19,771 bases of DNA, from assembly GCA_934278005.1 (NCBI GenBank), contig CAKQWG010000049.1, forward strand, positions 1 to 19,771, in the 5' to 3' direction. The first letter of the stretch is position 1, and the number at the start of each line of letters is the position of its first letter. The position numbers were made by a program, and so were the translations under genes. This document shows positions 1 to 7,104 of this stretch, in pieces. The stretch is from an uncultured Pirellulaceae bacterium (GTDB taxonomy: Bacteria; Planctomycetota; Planctomycetia; Pirellulales; Pirellulaceae). The notes below the pieces were generated by a model, which saw nothing but the letters and a program-made list of their open reading frames with translations, was not told where the DNA came from and made no database searches.

Positions 1-155
1 CACGCGCTAGCGTAGGGCCCCTAGCCTCACGCGCTAGCGTAGGGCCCCTAGCCTCACGCGCTAGCGTAGGGCCCCTAACCTCACGCGCTAGCGTAGGGCC
101 CCTAGCCTCACGCGCTAGCGTAGGGCCCTTAACGTAACGCGCTAGCGTAGGGCCA
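1..155. repeat. 27-bp GC-rich tandem repeat array, about 5.7 copies
   Basis: Five 27-bp units start at 1, 28, 55, 82 and 109, and a partial sixth runs from 136 to 155. The constant core is ACGCGCTAGCGTAGGGCC. Units 1, 2 and 4 are identical, unit 3 has one change, and unit 5 differs in its last bases. The core contains the palindromes CGCTAGCG and GGGCCC, so each unit could form a small hairpin or act as a protein-binding site. No spacers separate the units. The array may extend beyond the left edge of the window. It ends 45 bp before the sigma-factor start codon, so it lies in that gene's promoter or leader region. Its function is unknown. Confidence 0.95.
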
Positions 156-199
156 CCCCTACCTGGCACTGCCTCGCGCAGCATTCAAAAGGAGACTTC

Positions 200-865
200 A
201 TGAGCGGCGAAGATGTCGCGGAACAGCTTTTGGTCCAGCGAGTTGGCGAAGGGCAGCCGCAGGCCTGGGAGGATCTCATCGCCCGGTACGAAGGACGTCT
301 ATTGGCCTTCGTCGATAGCCGCTTGCGCAGTCGGGCTGTCAGCGAGGACATTGTGCAGGAGACCTTTATTGGGTTTCTCAACAGCCTGCCCAACTACGAT
401 CGCCGGCGACCCCTGGAGAGTTATCTATTCACAATCTGCACATATAAATTGACCGATCACTTGCGCCGCGAAGGACGCCGACCGACGCTTTCACTGGACC
501 ACAGTCCTGGCAGCAGCTCGGCGGCGTGGCCGATCGTCTCCACGCGTGAACGTGGGGCCAGTACCATTGCCCGCAGCGGCGAGCGCAAACAGCTAGAGGA
601 GCAAGCATTGGTGGAGGCGTTGCAGGATCAGATCGGCAAGTGGCGTGAGCGTGGCGATTGGACGAAGCTCAAATGCATCGAGCTGCTGTTCGTCGTTGGC
701 CGGAGCAATAAAGAGACGGCCCAACTGCTGGAACTGAGCGAGCAGCAAGTCGCGAATTTCAAATCGGATTTCCTGGCTCGCACCAAAGCCCTAGTGGGCC
801 GCCAACCACTCGACATGGAAGTCTTTCCAGAGCTGGAGACTACCAGCGGACCTCCATTTGATTGA
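200..865 (+). CDS. ECF-type RNA polymerase sigma factor
   Basis: This 221-residue protein is an RNA polymerase sigma factor of the extracytoplasmic-function group, which redirects transcription to a specific regulon. Region 2 covers about residues 20-92; it includes the stretch SEDIVQETFIGFL and the basic segment YKLTDHLRREGRR that would contact the -10 element. A linker of about 50 residues, rich in Ser, Arg and Ala, precedes a region 4 helix-turn-helix at about 145-200 (KETAQLLELSEQQVANFKSD). The linker is longer than in compact ECF factors. The ATG at 200 has a good ribosome site, AAGGAGA, at 189-195. No anti-sigma gene lies downstream, because the next gene converges and overlaps by 26 bp; a partner could lie upstream of the window. 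The 27-bp array immediately upstream could carry its control sites, which is inference. The family is confident, the regulon unknown. Confidence 0.9.
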   Translation: MSGEDVAEQLLVQRVGEGQPQAWEDLIARYEGRLLAFVDSRLRSRAVSEDIVQETFIGFLNSLPNYDRRRPLESYLFTICTYKLTDHLRREGRRPTLSLDHSPGSSSAAWPIVSTRERGASTIARSGERKQLEEQALVEALQDQIGKWRERGDWTKLKCIELLFVVGRSNKETAQLLELSEQQVANFKSDFLARTKALVGRQPLDMEVFPELETTSGPPFD

Positions 866-1496
866 CGATCTGCTGTGCCAACTGTTCCATAGCCCGCAGT
901 TGACTTGTAGCGATACTCTGACCAGCTTCAGGGACGAAATCGTTCCCCTGAATAAAAGAAAACGCTAGCTCGCCCTGCGGGACAAAGCGGTTTTCCATCA
1001 GCAAATTCCCCTGGCGATCGGTCCAGGTGAGTTCGATAGAGAGCATATTCTCCAGGGCTCGTGGTTCATCCGTATTGGCTTCCGCAATCACCCGCTTAGT
1101 TTGCGACGTGATGCGGCAGGTCAGCGTGCTGTCGGCACTCGGGTCGGCGACGACTTTGTACGGAGTCCGCAGCTCGACTTCCTTTTGAATCGCCTCGGTC
1201 AACTGCACTCCCAGCTCAGGGCGAAAGGTCTCATTGCGGACCACCGGAATGTAGATCGTCCGCACGCCGGGATTATACAGCGATGCGGAGCCAACCTGAT
1301 AACCTGCACAGCCACAGATTAAGCCGAGCGCGATCATGCACCAAGCCGCAATGCCGGCCCGAGGCGCAGCAAACGCAGAACTCCCATATACGCTATCTGC
1401 CTCGCCCGCGCGTCGGAGCGGCCATGGCAAAGATGGGGCCGGCGTTGCTAAGCGGACTGCGCAAGCGAGCGCTAATACATCACGGCGGGGTGGCAT
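840..1496 (-). CDS. lptE: LptE-like LPS-assembly lipoprotein
   Basis: This 218-residue protein resembles LptE, the outer-membrane lipoprotein that pairs with LptD to insert lipopolysaccharide. The hydrophobic stretch IALGLI runs into a lipobox ending at Cys63 (CGCAGYQVG), where lipidation is expected. The mature part has the LptE-like opening GYQVGSASLYNPGVRTIYIPVVRNETFRP, split here as GYQVGSASLYNPG then VRTIYIPVVRN, followed by a sequence predicted to be mixed alpha/beta. The ATG at 1496 lies 2 bp after the stop of the bamD-like gene, and GGAG sits 5 nt in front of it within that gene's last codons, so this start and translational coupling are well supported. The leader of 62 residues before the Cys is unusually long. 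The alternative Met54 would leave too short a signal. It is the third gene of the recO-bamD-lptE operon. The gene symbol is by family resemblance. Confidence 0.75.
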   Translation of the reverse strand: MPPRRDVLALACAVRLATPAPSLPWPLRRAGEADSVYGSSAFAAPRAGIAAWCMIALGLICGCAGYQVGSASLYNPGVRTIYIPVVRNETFRPELGVQLTEAIQKEVELRTPYKVVADPSADSTLTCRITSQTKRVIAEANTDEPRALENMLSIELTWTDRQGNLLMENRFVPQGELAFSFIQGNDFVPEAGQSIATSQLRAMEQLAQQIVNQMEVRW

Positions 1497-1498
1497 GA

Positions 1499-2776
1499 CT
1501 ACTCCAGCGTGCTGTTGCTAGGCCCCGGGCGCTCTTCGTCCTGAGCATTGAACATCCACACCAGGGGCTTGAATCGCTGAGGTGGATCGTCGGGCGCATT
1601 CTCCAGTTCGCTCAGCATCGCAGTCGCCTGTTCAGCAAAGGGCGTATCGGCGTATTCATCCAGCAGGCGTTGATAGTGAAAGCGGGCAGCTTTGTTCTCG
1701 GAACGTTTGTAGCGGTAGTCGGCTTGCTTCCAAATCCGCTCTGCCATCTGAAAGCGAATCTTGGCGTAGGCTTGGTTCAACTCCTGCTGCTTTTCGGAAG
1801 CCTCCTGCGGGAATTGCCGAACCATTTGCTTGATGCGAGCTTGCGCGTTGGTCAACGGAATACTACTGTAGTCGGCGCCTTGATAGGAGGACAGCAGACT
1901 TTGCAGTTCCAGGAACTGCGCGTTGAACTGGTGCTCGCTATCCGGGAAGGTGAGGCGTAGATCGGCGAAAGTATCGGCAGCGCTCTCAAACCTGCCCTTT
2001 TGGAAATCTTCTACTGCCAATCGCATCGTGGCATCATCGCTGACCTTGCCAGTTGGATTGTCCAGCCGCATTTTCTCTAGCACGCGTTTGCCGTGGCCGC
2101 CGGTATCGTTGTAGGGAAACTTTGGATCGGTGAAATTGACAACCATAAACGGTTTGTGGCTCACGTTGTCGGTCTTCAGCCAATAATCGGCAATTTCAAA
2201 GCGTCGCGAATCGACATGGTCTAGATATGGATTGCGGGGATACTCTTTGATCAACTGCGCGTAGAGTCGTTCGGCTTGGTAATAGTCTTCGGCAAAGAAA
2301 TGCGACTCGGCGGCCCACATCAGCGCCTCCTGCTCCAGGCTCGAACTCTGCCAGTTCTTGGCGGCGCTTTGGAACTTGGTCGACGCTTCGCGGAACAACC
2401 GCGCCCGCTCGACAGCCTCCGCTGCGGTGGCTTGATTGAATAGCTGTTCGCCCTCGTCGAATAGGCTCTTGGCCAATTTGACATCTTTGCGGCGTTTGGC
2501 GCGGAGTCCCATGCGAGCTAAAAACGTGTCGCCGGCTTTGCCTTTTTCTGCGGTCACTCCTTCGGGTTGGTAGATGCCATCTTCGGCAAATGATTCGTCG
2601 TCGTTGATGGTCGGATTTTCGATGCTCTGTCGCGTGGCATCGTAATCCGACAGCAGTGCTCGTTTGGGAGAAAATATGGAGCATCCCATCAGCGCACCGC
2701 TGAGCAAGAGCGGCACCGTTAGGACCAGCAGGGCTGGCCGCCAGCGAGTTAATTGTGTTGGGCCTCTGCGTATCAA
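1499..2776 (-). CDS. bamD: BamD/YfiO-like outer-membrane assembly lipoprotein with TPR repeats
   Basis: This 425-residue lipoprotein resembles BamD (YfiO/ComL), which helps fold beta-barrel proteins into the outer membrane. The chosen start is TTG at 2776-2774; it overlaps the recO stop by two bases and is preceded by AGGAG. It gives a textbook signal peptide: basic N-terminus (IRRGPTQLTRWRP), hydrophobic core (ALLVLTVPLLLSG), and lipobox LMGC with lipidated Cys32. The frame is open upstream to an ATG at 2908, but that would put about 44 residues inside recO. The mature part carries TPR-like helical pairs, for example ALMWAAESHFFAEDYYQAERL and related stretches around residues 155-200, 255-285 and 345-385. 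It is longer than the roughly 245-residue E. coli BamD. The planctomycete versions are poorly characterised, so the exact role is inferred from family and from the neighbouring lptE. Confidence 0.8.
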   Translation of the reverse strand: MIRRGPTQLTRWRPALLVLTVPLLLSGALMGCSIFSPKRALLSDYDATRQSIENPTINDDESFAEDGIYQPEGVTAEKGKAGDTFLARMGLRAKRRKDVKLAKSLFDEGEQLFNQATAAEAVERARLFREASTKFQSAAKNWQSSSLEQEALMWAAESHFFAEDYYQAERLYAQLIKEYPRNPYLDHVDSRRFEIADYWLKTDNVSHKPFMVVNFTDPKFPYNDTGGHGKRVLEKMRLDNPTGKVSDDATMRLAVEDFQKGRFESAADTFADLRLTFPDSEHQFNAQFLELQSLLSSYQGADYSSIPLTNAQARIKQMVRQFPQEASEKQQELNQAYAKIRFQMAERIWKQADYRYKRSENKAARFHYQRLLDEYADTPFAEQATAMLSELENAPDDPPQRFKPLVWMFNAQDEERPGPSNSTLE

Positions 2777-3531
2777 CGCCCAAGCTCCTGTAAATAGGGA
2801 TGCATCTGCAGTTTGCGATCGAGTAACACGGTCAAGTAGCGTGTGACTACTCCGCGAATAACCGATCGATGGTTTGGGCTCAAGGCCGATATATCGATCT
2901 CGCGCCAACGACTGTCGCTAAATTGTTCCAGTTCATCAATTGCCGCACGGGGCACACGGATCATTTGTGGCTGTCCTACTTGGCAGTTCGCACACAGCAC
3001 GCCGCTGGCTATGATTCCGAAGACCCACCATGGAGCGTCCGCTACCGGCTGGCTGCACTGGGCGCACAGTCGCCAGCTGGGCAGGTGTCCCACCAACCGT
3101 AACATCTGTAATTCCCAGCGCAGCACCACTCCCCCCAGCTCCTGGCTAGGCTCGGAGATGGCTGCCAAAGTAGCTTCGGCCAGCTCGAATATTTCGGGCT
3201 GCCGATCCTGCTTGTCTGTCAATCGCTCCAATAACTCGGCTACATAGTAGCCCGCGTACAGCCGCAACAAATCGCGCGCACCGCCACGGAAGCGCCGAGT
3301 CAGCTTAGCCTCGGTCAGTAGATCGAGGGCATCGGAACTCTTGGAGATGAACACTACGCGACAGATCGAAAGCAGGTCAAGAGCAGCTTCGAAGGGGCTT
3401 TTCGGACGACGAGCACCTTTGGCTAACACGGACAGCTTGCCGAAATCGCGCGTATAGATGTGGGCGATTAAGCTGGTTTCGCTCCAAGGAATCACCCGCA
3501 GGACGATGGCGTCGGTCTGTTCAACAGCCAA
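2773..3531 (-). CDS. recO: DNA repair protein RecO
   Basis: RecO works with RecF and RecR to load RecA onto SSB-coated single-stranded DNA in gap repair. The 252-residue product has the N-terminal OB-fold opening AIVLRVIPWSETSLIAHIYTRDFGKLSVLAKGARR (residues 8-42, given here as segments AIVLRVIPWSETS, LIAHIYTRDFGKL and SVLAKGARR). It also has a helical core and a four-Cys zinc site at C156-x2-C159 and C180-x2-C183. Length is normal for the family. The start is TTG at 3531, with GGGAG 7 nt upstream; no ATG suits. It is the first gene of a minus-strand operon and its stop TGA shares two bases with the TTG start of the bamD-like gene. The association of a repair gene with envelope-assembly genes is a matter of operon layout rather than shared function. 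Confidence 0.93.
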   Translation of the reverse strand: MAVEQTDAIVLRVIPWSETSLIAHIYTRDFGKLSVLAKGARRPKSPFEAALDLLSICRVVFISKSSDALDLLTEAKLTRRFRGGARDLLRLYAGYYVAELLERLTDKQDRQPEIFELAEATLAAISEPSQELGGVVLRWELQMLRLVGHLPSWRLCAQCSQPVADAPWWVFGIIASGVLCANCQVGQPQMIRVPRAAIDELEQFSDSRWREIDISALSPNHRSVIRGVVTRYLTVLLDRKLQMHPYLQELGR

Positions 3532-3706
3532 TGAACGGCTCCCTGGTAGTTAACAAACCTCCCAAGCTGTCTTCCCTTGGGGCATTTGGGTACGCATAAT
3601 GCATGTTGAACTCATTCGCAGCTTCTATGGCTGCCAATTGGACAGCGGTCAGACAATTCGGTTGGAATTTGACGCATGCCTGAGACTTGTTCGGAGGGAA
3701 GCTACC
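3532..3706. promoter_or_regulatory. Divergent spacer between recO operon and response regulator
   Basis: These 175 bp separate two divergent transcription units and should carry both promoters. A CATAAT sequence at 3595-3600 could be a plus-strand -10 box, but no convincing -35 box is present at the right distance. The response-regulator frame is open back to an ATG at 3599. That extension lacks a ribosome site and is not receiver-like, so I treat it as leader. Confidence 0.35.
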
Positions 3707-4102
3707 GTGCAATGGACAGAGCCTAATATCTTAATTGCAGACGACGATCGCGATTTCCGCGAGTCGCTAGGTGAGGTCTTTGCGCGGCGCGGCTACAGTA
3801 CTCGCTTGGCAGCCGACGGGCGGGAAGCGGTGCAGATCGTTCAGAATGACGGCGGCTTGCATATCATTATTCTGGATGTTCACATGCCTCGTCTGTCGGG
3901 TATCGAAGCCCTGATGGAGATTCGGCGCGTGGTAGCTGTCACATTGCCGTGCATCCTGATGAGTGCGCAGCTGGACGATGCGATCGTCCGCCAGGCTGAA
4001 GAGCTCAATACTGCTTCCGTGCTGGCCAAGCCCTTTACGCTGCGAGCTGTGACCGGCACCGTCGAGCAGATCTTAGCCCAGTCCTACGGCTGGAAGATGT
4101 AG
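3707..4102 (+). CDS. Stand-alone response regulator (receiver domain only)
   Basis: This is a single-domain CheY-like receiver that would be phosphorylated by a histidine kinase. I chose GTG at 3707, because GGAGGG lies at 3693-3698 and the translation then opens directly into the receiver fold (131 residues). Key residues are visible: the acidic pocket ADDDRD at 11-16, the phospho-acceptor Asp57 in ILDVHMPRLSG, the switch Ser86 in ILMSAQ, and the conserved Lys108 in LAKPF. There is no output domain, so it probably acts by protein-protein contact or as a phosphorelay intermediate. No kinase gene lies nearby. A longer form starting from ATG 3599 (167 residues) is possible but poorly supported. 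The gene is followed by a strong inverted repeat. Confidence 0.9.
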   Translation: MQWTEPNILIADDDRDFRESLGEVFARRGYSTRLAADGREAVQIVQNDGGLHIIILDVHMPRLSGIEALMEIRRVVAVTLPCILMSAQLDDAIVRQAEELNTASVLAKPFTLRAVTGTVEQILAQSYGWKM

Positions 4103-4119
4103 TCTCGCCTAATCTGCTC

Positions 4120-4153
4120 TGTCAGCCGCCTGCTAATACTCAAGCGGCTGACA
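4120..4153. terminator. Perfect 10-bp inverted repeat, likely terminator
   Basis: The arms TGTCAGCCGC (4120-4129) and GCGGCTGACA (4144-4153) are exact reverse complements around a 14-nt loop. The structure begins 18 bp after the stop of the response regulator and lies 74 bp before the 3' end of the convergent peroxiredoxin gene. It is well placed to stop transcription from either side. Neither arm is followed by a long T run, so a Rho-independent mechanism is not proven. Confidence 0.6.
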
Positions 4154-4226
4154 AATGCGTTCTAGCTGAAACATTTCACGCTCGGGCACTTACCGCAACT
4201 CGGCTCATGCCCTATACACGGGCTGA

Positions 4227-4820
4227 TTAGCTCGAATATTCAGCCGAGAAGAACGTTTTGCTCTCAACGACGCTCGGCTTGATCGTGCGCGCACCCTCTT
4301 TCCAATTGGCCGGGCAGACTTCGCCGTTCTTTTCGAAAAACTGTAGGGCTTGCACCATCCGTAGAGCTTCGTCCACGCTCCGCCCGAGCGGCAAATCATT
4401 GACTACTTGATGACGCACAACTCCTTGCTGGTCGATCAAGAACAGACCACGCAAAGCGACCGTGTCATCGGTCAAGACATCGTAATCGCGCGAGATCTGC
4501 TTGCTGAGATCGGCGACCAGCGGATAGCGGATATTGCCAATCCCCCCCTCGTCGCGCGAGGTATTGCGCCATGCCAAGTGCGAGAAATGGCTATCGACGC
4601 TAACGCCGATGATCTCCACGCCCAGCGCGGAAAATTCCTCCTGGCGATCGGAGAAGGCGATGATTTCCGTAGGGCAGACGAAGGTAAAGTCCAGCGGATA
4701 GAAAAACAGCAAAACATACTTACCGCGATAGTCGCTCAGCTTCAATTCCTTGAACTGGCCATCGGCCATAACTGCTTGAGCTTTGAAGTCAGGGGCAGCT
4801 TTGGTCACCAACACACTCAT
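4227..4820 (-). CDS. Typical 2-Cys peroxiredoxin (AhpC/TSA family)
   Basis: This thiol peroxidase reduces hydrogen peroxide, alkyl peroxides and peroxynitrite. The 197-residue length is normal. The peroxidatic Cys49 lies in the signature [13 protein letters not shown], and the resolving Cys169 lies in GEVCPANW, as expected for a typical 2-Cys homodimer. A GGIG element (92-95) is present, while the C-terminal end reads [10 protein letters not shown] rather than the classical YF helix, so sensitivity to over-oxidation cannot be judged from sequence alone. The ATG at 4820 is preceded by AGGAGA at good spacing. The gene is a single unit between a terminator-like repeat and a divergent MazG gene. 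The reductant (AhpF, thioredoxin) is not encoded in the window. Confidence 0.95.
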   Translation of the reverse strand: MSVLVTKAAPDFKAQAVMADGQFKELKLSDYRGKYVLLFFYPLDFTFVCPTEIIAFSDRQEEFSALGVEIIGVSVDSHFSHLAWRNTSRDEGGIGNIRYPLVADLSKQISRDYDVLTDDTVALRGLFLIDQQGVVRHQVVNDLPLGRSVDEALRMVQALQFFEKNGEVCPANWKEGARTIKPSVVESKTFFSAEYSS

Positions 4821-5000
4821 GAATGTCTCCTATGGAAAGCCAAGTGTTTATATTAGAAATCGCTTAGCCCTATAATTTACCAGCCCCTACATCAATTGGC
4901 GAGAGCATCGCGGCTTGTCGCCGAGTCGGCGGTTGGGCTCACAGCCAACGCAGGGCTGTTACGGCTTATAAACCCACGCTTCACCTCAGGTATGGTCCGC
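4821..5000. promoter_or_regulatory. Divergent promoter region of peroxiredoxin and MazG genes
   Basis: This AT-richer spacer contains a perfect TATAAT on the plus strand at 4871-4876. The hexamer TTATAT lies 17 bp in front of it but matches -35 consensus poorly. On the minus strand the ribosome site AGGAGA of the peroxiredoxin gene is clear. No recognisable OxyR or PerR operator could be assigned by eye. Confidence 0.35.
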
Positions 5001-5357
5001 ATGTCAACTAACACCTCAAACACGCCATCCCCCAAGTCCGATTCCAACTGCACGCTGGCCGAACTGAAGCAAGTAGTCGAGGAGTTTGTCAGTCAGCGGA
5101 CGTGGCACAAATTCCATAATGCTAAAAACCTGAGCATGGCCCTGGCGGTGGAAGCCGCCGAGCTGATGGAGCACTATCAGTGGCTGACCACCGAGCAGAC
5201 CGTGGCCGGCGAGGGCTACGACCTGCAGCAAGTGACCGACGAATTGGCCGATATTACCAGCTACGTACTCGCCCTGGCCAACACGCTCGACATCGACTTG
5301 ACGAGCGCAGTAGCTGAAAAGATGGTCAAAAACCGGCTCAAATACCCGCTCAGCTAA
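5001..5357 (+). CDS. MazG-like nucleotide pyrophosphohydrolase
   Basis: This is a small all-helical NTP or dNTP pyrophosphohydrolase of the MazG/dCTPase (RS21-C6-like) superfamily, a house-cleaning enzyme that hydrolyses non-canonical or surplus nucleotides to the monophosphate. From ATG 5001 it has 118 residues. The metal-binding elements are visible: EAAELMEHYQW at 51-61 (first ExxE pair) and the second acidic motif DELADI at 80-85. The substrate-side segment RTWHKFHNAKNLSMALAV precedes them. ATG 4992 is an alternative start three codons earlier; only a weak AGG precedes either. The frame extends further upstream to 4896 but that part is not family-like. It converges on the RidA gene with 11 bp between stop codons. 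The exact substrate cannot be told from sequence. Confidence 0.85.
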   Translation: MSTNTSNTPSPKSDSNCTLAELKQVVEEFVSQRTWHKFHNAKNLSMALAVEAAELMEHYQWLTTEQTVAGEGYDLQQVTDELADITSYVLALANTLDIDLTSAVAEKMVKNRLKYPLS

Positions 5358-5376
5358 ATTCACCGCTGCTAGCTGA
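5350..5376. terminator. Short inverted repeat spanning both convergent stop codons
   Basis: The 7-bp arms TCAGCTA (5350-5356) and TAGCTGA (5370-5376) are exact reverse complements around a 13-nt loop. They cover the MazG stop (5355-5357) and the RidA stop (5369-5371). It could act as a compact two-way terminator, but the stem is short and lacks a clear T run. Confidence 0.35.
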
Positions 5377-5830
5377 TTTCGAAGATCCCCTCGATCTCTA
5401 CAGCAATCCCACTGGGCAGAGCATTGGTTCCCAGCGCGCTGCGAGCGCCAATGCCTTGATCGGGGCCAAAGACATCAGCGAACAACTGGCTACAGCCATT
5501 GACGACCTGTGGCTGCTGGTCAAACTCGTCAGTGCAGCGAACCAAGGCCAATAGCTTGACCACGCGTGTTACGCGGTCTAAGGTTCCCAGGGCAAATCGC
5601 AGCGTGGACAACATCGCCAGACCGGTCTGGCGCGCCGCCGCCTGCCCCTCTTCAAGGCTCATGCCATCGCCCAGGCGTCCCATGATCAGCGTGCCGTCGC
5701 TCTTCAGTGGCCCGTGCCCCGAGAGGTAGGCCACGTTGCCGACAACCACGACCGGCTTGTACAGCCCGACCGGCTTGGGGGCTGGCGGGAGTTCGATTCC
5801 AAGCTTCGTCAAACGTTCTTCTGCAGACAT
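5369..5830 (-). CDS. RidA/YjgF/YER057c family protein
   Basis: RidA-family proteins hydrolyse reactive enamine and imine intermediates made by PLP enzymes, or have related small-molecule roles. From the ATG at 5830 (AAGGA 8 nt upstream) the protein has 153 residues. The C-terminal signature is present: Arg130 in GARSALGTNALPSG and the acidic VEIEGIFEI at 144-152. Arg at this place is the residue that binds the carboxylate of the substrate in active RidA enzymes. The N-terminal part (VVVVGNVAYLSGHGP) matches the trimer-forming family fold. It is somewhat longer than E. coli RidA (about 128 residues) and has an ELPPAPKPVGLYKP opening, typical of a YjgF subgroup distinct from archetypal RidA. 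The frame extends 20 codons upstream to 5890 without a ribosome site. Deaminase activity is not proven for this subgroup. Confidence 0.9.
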   Translation of the reverse strand: MSAEERLTKLGIELPPAPKPVGLYKPVVVVGNVAYLSGHGPLKSDGTLIMGRLGDGMSLEEGQAAARQTGLAMLSTLRFALGTLDRVTRVVKLLALVRCTDEFDQQPQVVNGCSQLFADVFGPDQGIGARSALGTNALPSGIAVEIEGIFEIS

Positions 5831-6217
5831 CAGATTTTCCTTAGAGGTAAAACATGCGGTAGCCAGAGGGCTGGGCAAAATGCTGGGCAACCTGTTGAGC
5901 TATGCAATTGTGTTCAACAGTCTTTACGATTCCACAGAGCCTGACAAGTATCCTCGCTAGGCAGAGCGGCCACTTGTCGCGGCTTTTGGCAGATATCGCA
6001 ATTCAGTCGCAGGCAACTGAAGCGCTCCAGAGCAGTCCGTAATGCCGTGCAGCCTTCCTTAAAACCCCATAGTGACAGTGGCTGCAGTACCCTTGAACAA
6101 TCGGTCCATTCAGGGGATGCTGTAGCTAGCCTTTACCGCCAGCGGCAGCGGTCGAGACGATCGCTTAAGACGGCAATGAATCACGACCTGAAACACAACC
6201 TGAGGACAGCGAAACCC
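5831..6217. other. Divergent gap between RidA and SDR genes
   Basis: These 387 bp separate the divergent starts. The SDR frame stays open back to 6047, but the extra residues (Ser, Arg and His rich) do not resemble any dehydrogenase N-terminus. I see no repeat, RNA gene or convincing promoter box in it. Confidence 0.5.
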
Positions 6218-7030
6218 ATGGCAGGAACTCTGTTTGATCTATCCAACGACGTAGCTGTGGTCCTGGGGGGCACCGGCGGGCTCGGTGGGGCTATGGCCGA
6301 CGCTCTGGCCGCTGCCGGTGCCAAAGTCGCCGTGCTCGGCCGCAGTGCCGAGCGTGGTGCAGCCAGGGTCAGCGCCGTCGAGCAAGCTGGCGGACAAGGC
6401 ATGTTTCATGCAGCCGACGCCCTGGATAAACAGTCGCTACTAGCGGCCCGCGATGCAGTGGCAGAGAAACTGGGCGGTATCACTATCTTGGTCAATGCGG
6501 CCGGTGGCAACCGTCCCGAGGCCACGTTGCCCCCGGGGGCCGACTTCTGCAAACTTCCACTGGACGCCTGGCGCGACGTATTCGACCTGAATTTAGTGGG
6601 TGGCGTACTGCTGCCGAGCCAAGTCTTTGGGGAAGCTATGTTGGCTGCTGGCCAAGGGAGCATCATCAATATTGCCTCGATGTCCGGCATGATCCCGCTC
6701 TCACGCGTCGTAGCCTACTCGGCGGCCAAAGCGGCCGTTATCAATTTGACTCAGTTCATGGCCCGCGAATGGGCCACGCGAGGCGTTCGCGTCAATGCCA
6801 TCAGCCCCGGCTTTTTCCCCGCAGATCAGAACCGCAAGCTGTTGTATAACGATGATGGCACTTTGTCGGATCGCGGCAGCCAGATCATCGGTCACACTCC
6901 CATGGCGCGTTTTGGCCAAGCTCATGAATTGGGCGGCGCCGTATGCTGGCTCGCCTCACAAGCTGCCGCCGGCTTTGTCACGGGTCAAAACATCGTCGTC
7001 GATGGTGGCTTTTCCGCAGTCACCATATGA
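6218..7030 (+). CDS. SDR-family oxidoreductase, mannonate/fructuronate-reductase type
   Basis: This is a classical short-chain dehydrogenase/reductase, cytosolic and NAD(P)-dependent. From ATG 6218 it has 270 residues. The nucleotide-binding motif GGTGGLG is at 17-23, NAAGG at 93-97, the structural Asn at 126, the catalytic Ser at 154 or 156 (IINIASMSG), and Tyr167-x3-Lys171 (YSAAK). The C-terminus ends FVTGQNIVVDGGF, usual for the family. ATG 6176 is an alternative start; neither has a strong ribosome site. The resemblance (insert NRPEATLPPGADF and the tail PADQNRKLLYNDDGTLSDRG) and the following KDG kinase suggest an SDR that interconverts fructuronate and mannonate. The family is certain, the substrate is inference. 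It is the first gene of a three-gene plus-strand cluster. Confidence 0.88.
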   Translation: MAGTLFDLSNDVAVVLGGTGGLGGAMADALAAAGAKVAVLGRSAERGAARVSAVEQAGGQGMFHAADALDKQSLLAARDAVAEKLGGITILVNAAGGNRPEATLPPGADFCKLPLDAWRDVFDLNLVGGVLLPSQVFGEAMLAAGQGSIINIASMSGMIPLSRVVAYSAAKAAVINLTQFMAREWATRGVRVNAISPGFFPADQNRKLLYNDDGTLSDRGSQIIGHTPMARFGQAHELGGAVCWLASQAAAGFVTGQNIVVDGGFSAVTI

Positions 7031-7104
7031 CATTTGACTGCTTGTGAATCGCTCACAGCTAGTAAATTTCCATCGTTTCTTCAACACCGCAGAAAGCACC
7101 CAGC

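Noticed and set aside
1..155. Possible CRISPR array
   Set aside because: Units are directly joined with no unique spacers, and no cas genes are present.
2196..2783. A 195-codon minus-strand frame inside the bamD-like gene
   Set aside because: Same strand, different frame; its translation is Arg-rich and pattern-free, while the bamD frame has signal peptide and TPR features.
2777..2908. Upstream extension of the bamD-like gene to ATG 2908
   Set aside because: It would overlap recO by 136 bp and put a non-signal sequence before the lipoprotein signal; the TTG at 2776 has a ribosome site.
3599..3706. Upstream extension of the response regulator
   Set aside because: The extra 36 residues do not resemble a receiver domain and there is no ribosome site at 3599, while GTG 3707 has a strong one.
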